This document shows positions 21,443-22,799 of a stretch of DNA of 22,799 nt, one piece after another (the stretch's first letter is position 1; every line of letters starts with the position of its first letter). Source of the stretch: a virus; the IMG/VR virus record IMGVR_UViG_3300010885_049859, positions 1-22,799 of that record. One strand, 5' to 3'. The notes beneath the pieces are model-generated. The model saw nothing but the letters and a program-made list of their open reading frames with translations. It ran no database searches and was not told the origin of the DNA. The position numbers and the translations under genes were made by a program.

Positions 21443-22799
21443 ATGAACCCATTTTACGACCTAAACAAACGATTGGCTGATTTGGCCAGCAAGCAAGATG
21501 CCACTCAGATCAGTGAAGATGCTAAAACCGTTGTTCCTAAAAGTAAGTTGGCCGAGTCAATGGAAGTAGCCGAAGCTGGATACTCAGCCAAAGCCGCTCG
21601 TGCTGGCAAAGACATTGGCAAGCCAGGCAAGAACTTTAGTAAGATTGCCAAGGGTGCCGCTGAGCGTTATGGTAGTAAAGCCGCTGGCGAGCGTGTTGCC
21701 GGTGCAGTATTGAATAAATTACGTCATCCAACTAAAGAAGGTGTTGACAAAGTAGCGTTTGCCAAGTTGGCTCCTCCCACAGACAAAATTACCTACGCTG
21801 ACAAAATTGCCGGTGCTAAGAAAAAATCCAAAACTAATGAAGGCATGTGCCCCAAGTGCAGTTGCTCACCATGTGCCTGCAGAGGCATTGATGAAGCTGA
21901 TCTTGATGAAGTAAGCCGCGGTGAGTGGATCAAGCAACAAGATACCAAAGCAGAAAAGTCTGGCAAGAAAAAATTTAATGCGTTGGGTCAGACATTCAAC
22001 ACTGATGAAATTGATGAAGGCTTTGCTGACATGGATGCATGGTTGGCCAAGCGTGAAAAAGAAAAAGGCACAGGCAAGTTTGATCGTAAAGAACGTACTT
22101 TGCCCGGCGGAATGAAGGCTACAACATACACTCGTAAACACGAAGATGATGAAGAGGACAAGGACGGCGACGAAGTAAAGAGTGATGCACCTAAGAAAAA
22201 AGGTCGTCCAAAGAGTGCCGCACCAAAAGACTCCGAGCGTGTAACCAAACGCAGCCACAAATATAAAACAGTTGATGGCAAGCGTGTTAAAAAAGAAAAA
22301 GCCGACGAAGCTCTTGATGCTGACGGTGTCATGATGACACGTCCAACTAACTGCTCCAGTGAAAGTATTGAGCCAAGTGAACAAGGTGAATACAATGACG
22401 AAGCTGGCATGGCCAAAGACTCTTTGCATACTATTGTACGTCATGCCCGAGAACTTGAAAAGGCATTGCGTAGCAACGAAAACTTGCCAGAGTGGGTGCA
22501 AGAAAAGATTGGCCAGATCAAAGGCATGATGAGCAGTGTTACTGATTATATTATCAGCACACACGAGCGTGATGCAGAACAACACCTGGGTCGTGAAGGT
22601 ATTACTATTGAACCCGTGGCGGAAGATTCTAATCTGGGCGATTACAGATTAACTTTAACTGGACCACAGGCCGCGATATTATTGACGGCGCTAATTGGTA
22701 GCCCTGAATCAAAATATTATAAGAAGTATGTTCATCCTATAACAGCACAGCTTATTGGTCAAGGTGTAACTGCTGGCTATGATAAGAGGACTCTAAAGC
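21443..22799 (+). CDS. Large virion-type protein, partial (at least 452 aa), Cys cluster and AT-hook-like motif
   Basis: Begins MNPFYDLNKRLADLASKQD and is open to the end of the window. Near its start is 'VPKSKLAESMEVAEAGYS', then Lys/Ala/Gly-rich helical sequence. Residues 136-146 contain five Cys in eleven residues (C136-PK-C139-S-C141-SP-C144-A-C146), able to bind zinc or a metal cluster. A very charged low-complexity part follows (170-290), with 'KKKGRPKSA' at 251-259, an AT-hook-like core. From about 325, 'SLHTIVRHARELEKALRSNENLPEWVQEKIGQIKGMMSSVTDYIIS' is a helical module that I associate with head or core proteins of marine T4-like phages. It is coupled to the gene before it (5-base gap) under the same late promoter. 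Its role is unknown; scaffold, DNA-associated internal head protein or decoration are all possible. Confidence 0.82.
   Translation, partial: MNPFYDLNKRLADLASKQDATQISEDAKTVVPKSKLAESMEVAEAGYSAKAARAGKDIGKPGKNFSKIAKGAAERYGSKAAGERVAGAVLNKLRHPTKEGVDKVAFAKLAPPTDKITYADKIAGAKKKSKTNEGMCPKCSCSPCACRGIDEADLDEVSRGEWIKQQDTKAEKSGKKKFNALGQTFNTDEIDEGFADMDAWLAKREKEKGTGKFDRKERTLPGGMKATTYTRKHEDDEEDKDGDEVKSDAPKKKGRPKSAAPKDSERVTKRSHKYKTVDGKRVKKEKADEALDADGVMMTRPTNCSSESIEPSEQGEYNDEAGMAKDSLHTIVRHARELEKALRSNENLPEWVQEKIGQIKGMMSSVTDYIISTHERDAEQHLGREGITIEPVAEDSNLGDYRLTLTGPQAAILLTALIGSPESKYYKKYVHPITAQLIGQGVTAGYDKRTLK

Noticed and set aside
21866-22585. A 239-residue antisense open frame rich in Phe, Cys and Leu, looking like a membrane protein
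   Set aside because: It is the reverse of the Lys/Glu/Asp-rich plus-strand gene (GAA, AAA and GAT codons read backwards as TTC, TTT and ATC). The plus-strand frame is open from a sensible start 5 bases after the previous gene and has recognisable modules.
1-22799. tRNA, rRNA, integrase, attachment sites or diversity-generating retroelement
   Set aside because: No cloverleaf-like segments, reverse transcriptase, template/variable repeat pair or recombinase were seen on reading both strands.

Overview
The window is part of the virion-structure region of a T4-type myovirus (contractile-tailed Caudoviricetes). It holds recognisable homologues of T4 gp13, gp14 and gp15 (neck and tail completion), gp18 (tail sheath), gp19 (tail tube), gp4 (head completion) and probably gp16 (small terminase). 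Between them lie long repeat-built tail fibres of the kind seen in environmental (cyanophage- or pelagiphage-like) T4 relatives. Six or seven genes are preceded by a late-promoter motif close to (N)(A/C)TAAATA, the T4/cyanophage late -10 element. No bacterial genes, tRNA, rRNA, IS element or CRISPR array were seen. The host cannot be named from this sequence.

Layout. (1) Positions 1-6370 are an adhesin cassette on the plus strand: the tail end of a fibre with an S74-type C-terminus, a 1371-residue repeat fibre, a glycine-rich gp38-like protein, and a 400-residue second fibre. The two fibres carry the same C-terminal domain. Two intrinsic terminators and weak or clear late promoters separate these units. 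(2) Positions 6368-7036 encode an unknown plus-strand protein. It converges with a minus-strand cluster, gp14-like > gp15 > Nudix hydrolase (10228 down to 7015). The two convergent genes overlap in a perfect palindrome that encodes both C-termini. (3) Positions 10251-14041 are a mosaic: an 83-residue helical protein, a 381-residue unknown, gp13, a DexA-like exonuclease and a dNMP kinase on the plus strand, then a small zinc-finger/HNH-like gene on the minus strand. Three of these genes have consensus sigma70-type promoters placed so that transcription should start at or next to the ATG, which predicts leaderless mRNAs. (4) Positions 14101-22799 are a plus-strand late block: an unusually large tail sheath (1112 residues), tail tube, a second tube-like protein, a small conserved protein, gp4, a gp16-like protein, an unknown head- or virion-type protein, and a gene running off the end.

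How it works together. Genes with late promoters build the tail tube and sheath, the neck and the host-binding fibres. gp4 and the gp16-like protein act in DNA packaging and head completion. The exonuclease and dNMP kinase fit nucleotide recycling and DNA synthesis earlier in infection, in keeping with their host-type promoters. The Nudix hydrolase sits at the end of the late-type gp14-gp15 unit.

The least expected features are the leaderless promoter layout, the dual-coding palindrome, an intrinsic terminator that doubles as the codons of a zinc knuckle on the other strand, and extra lectin- or decoration-like modules in the sheath and neck proteins. All family assignments come from reading the protein sequences by eye. 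No database search was possible.
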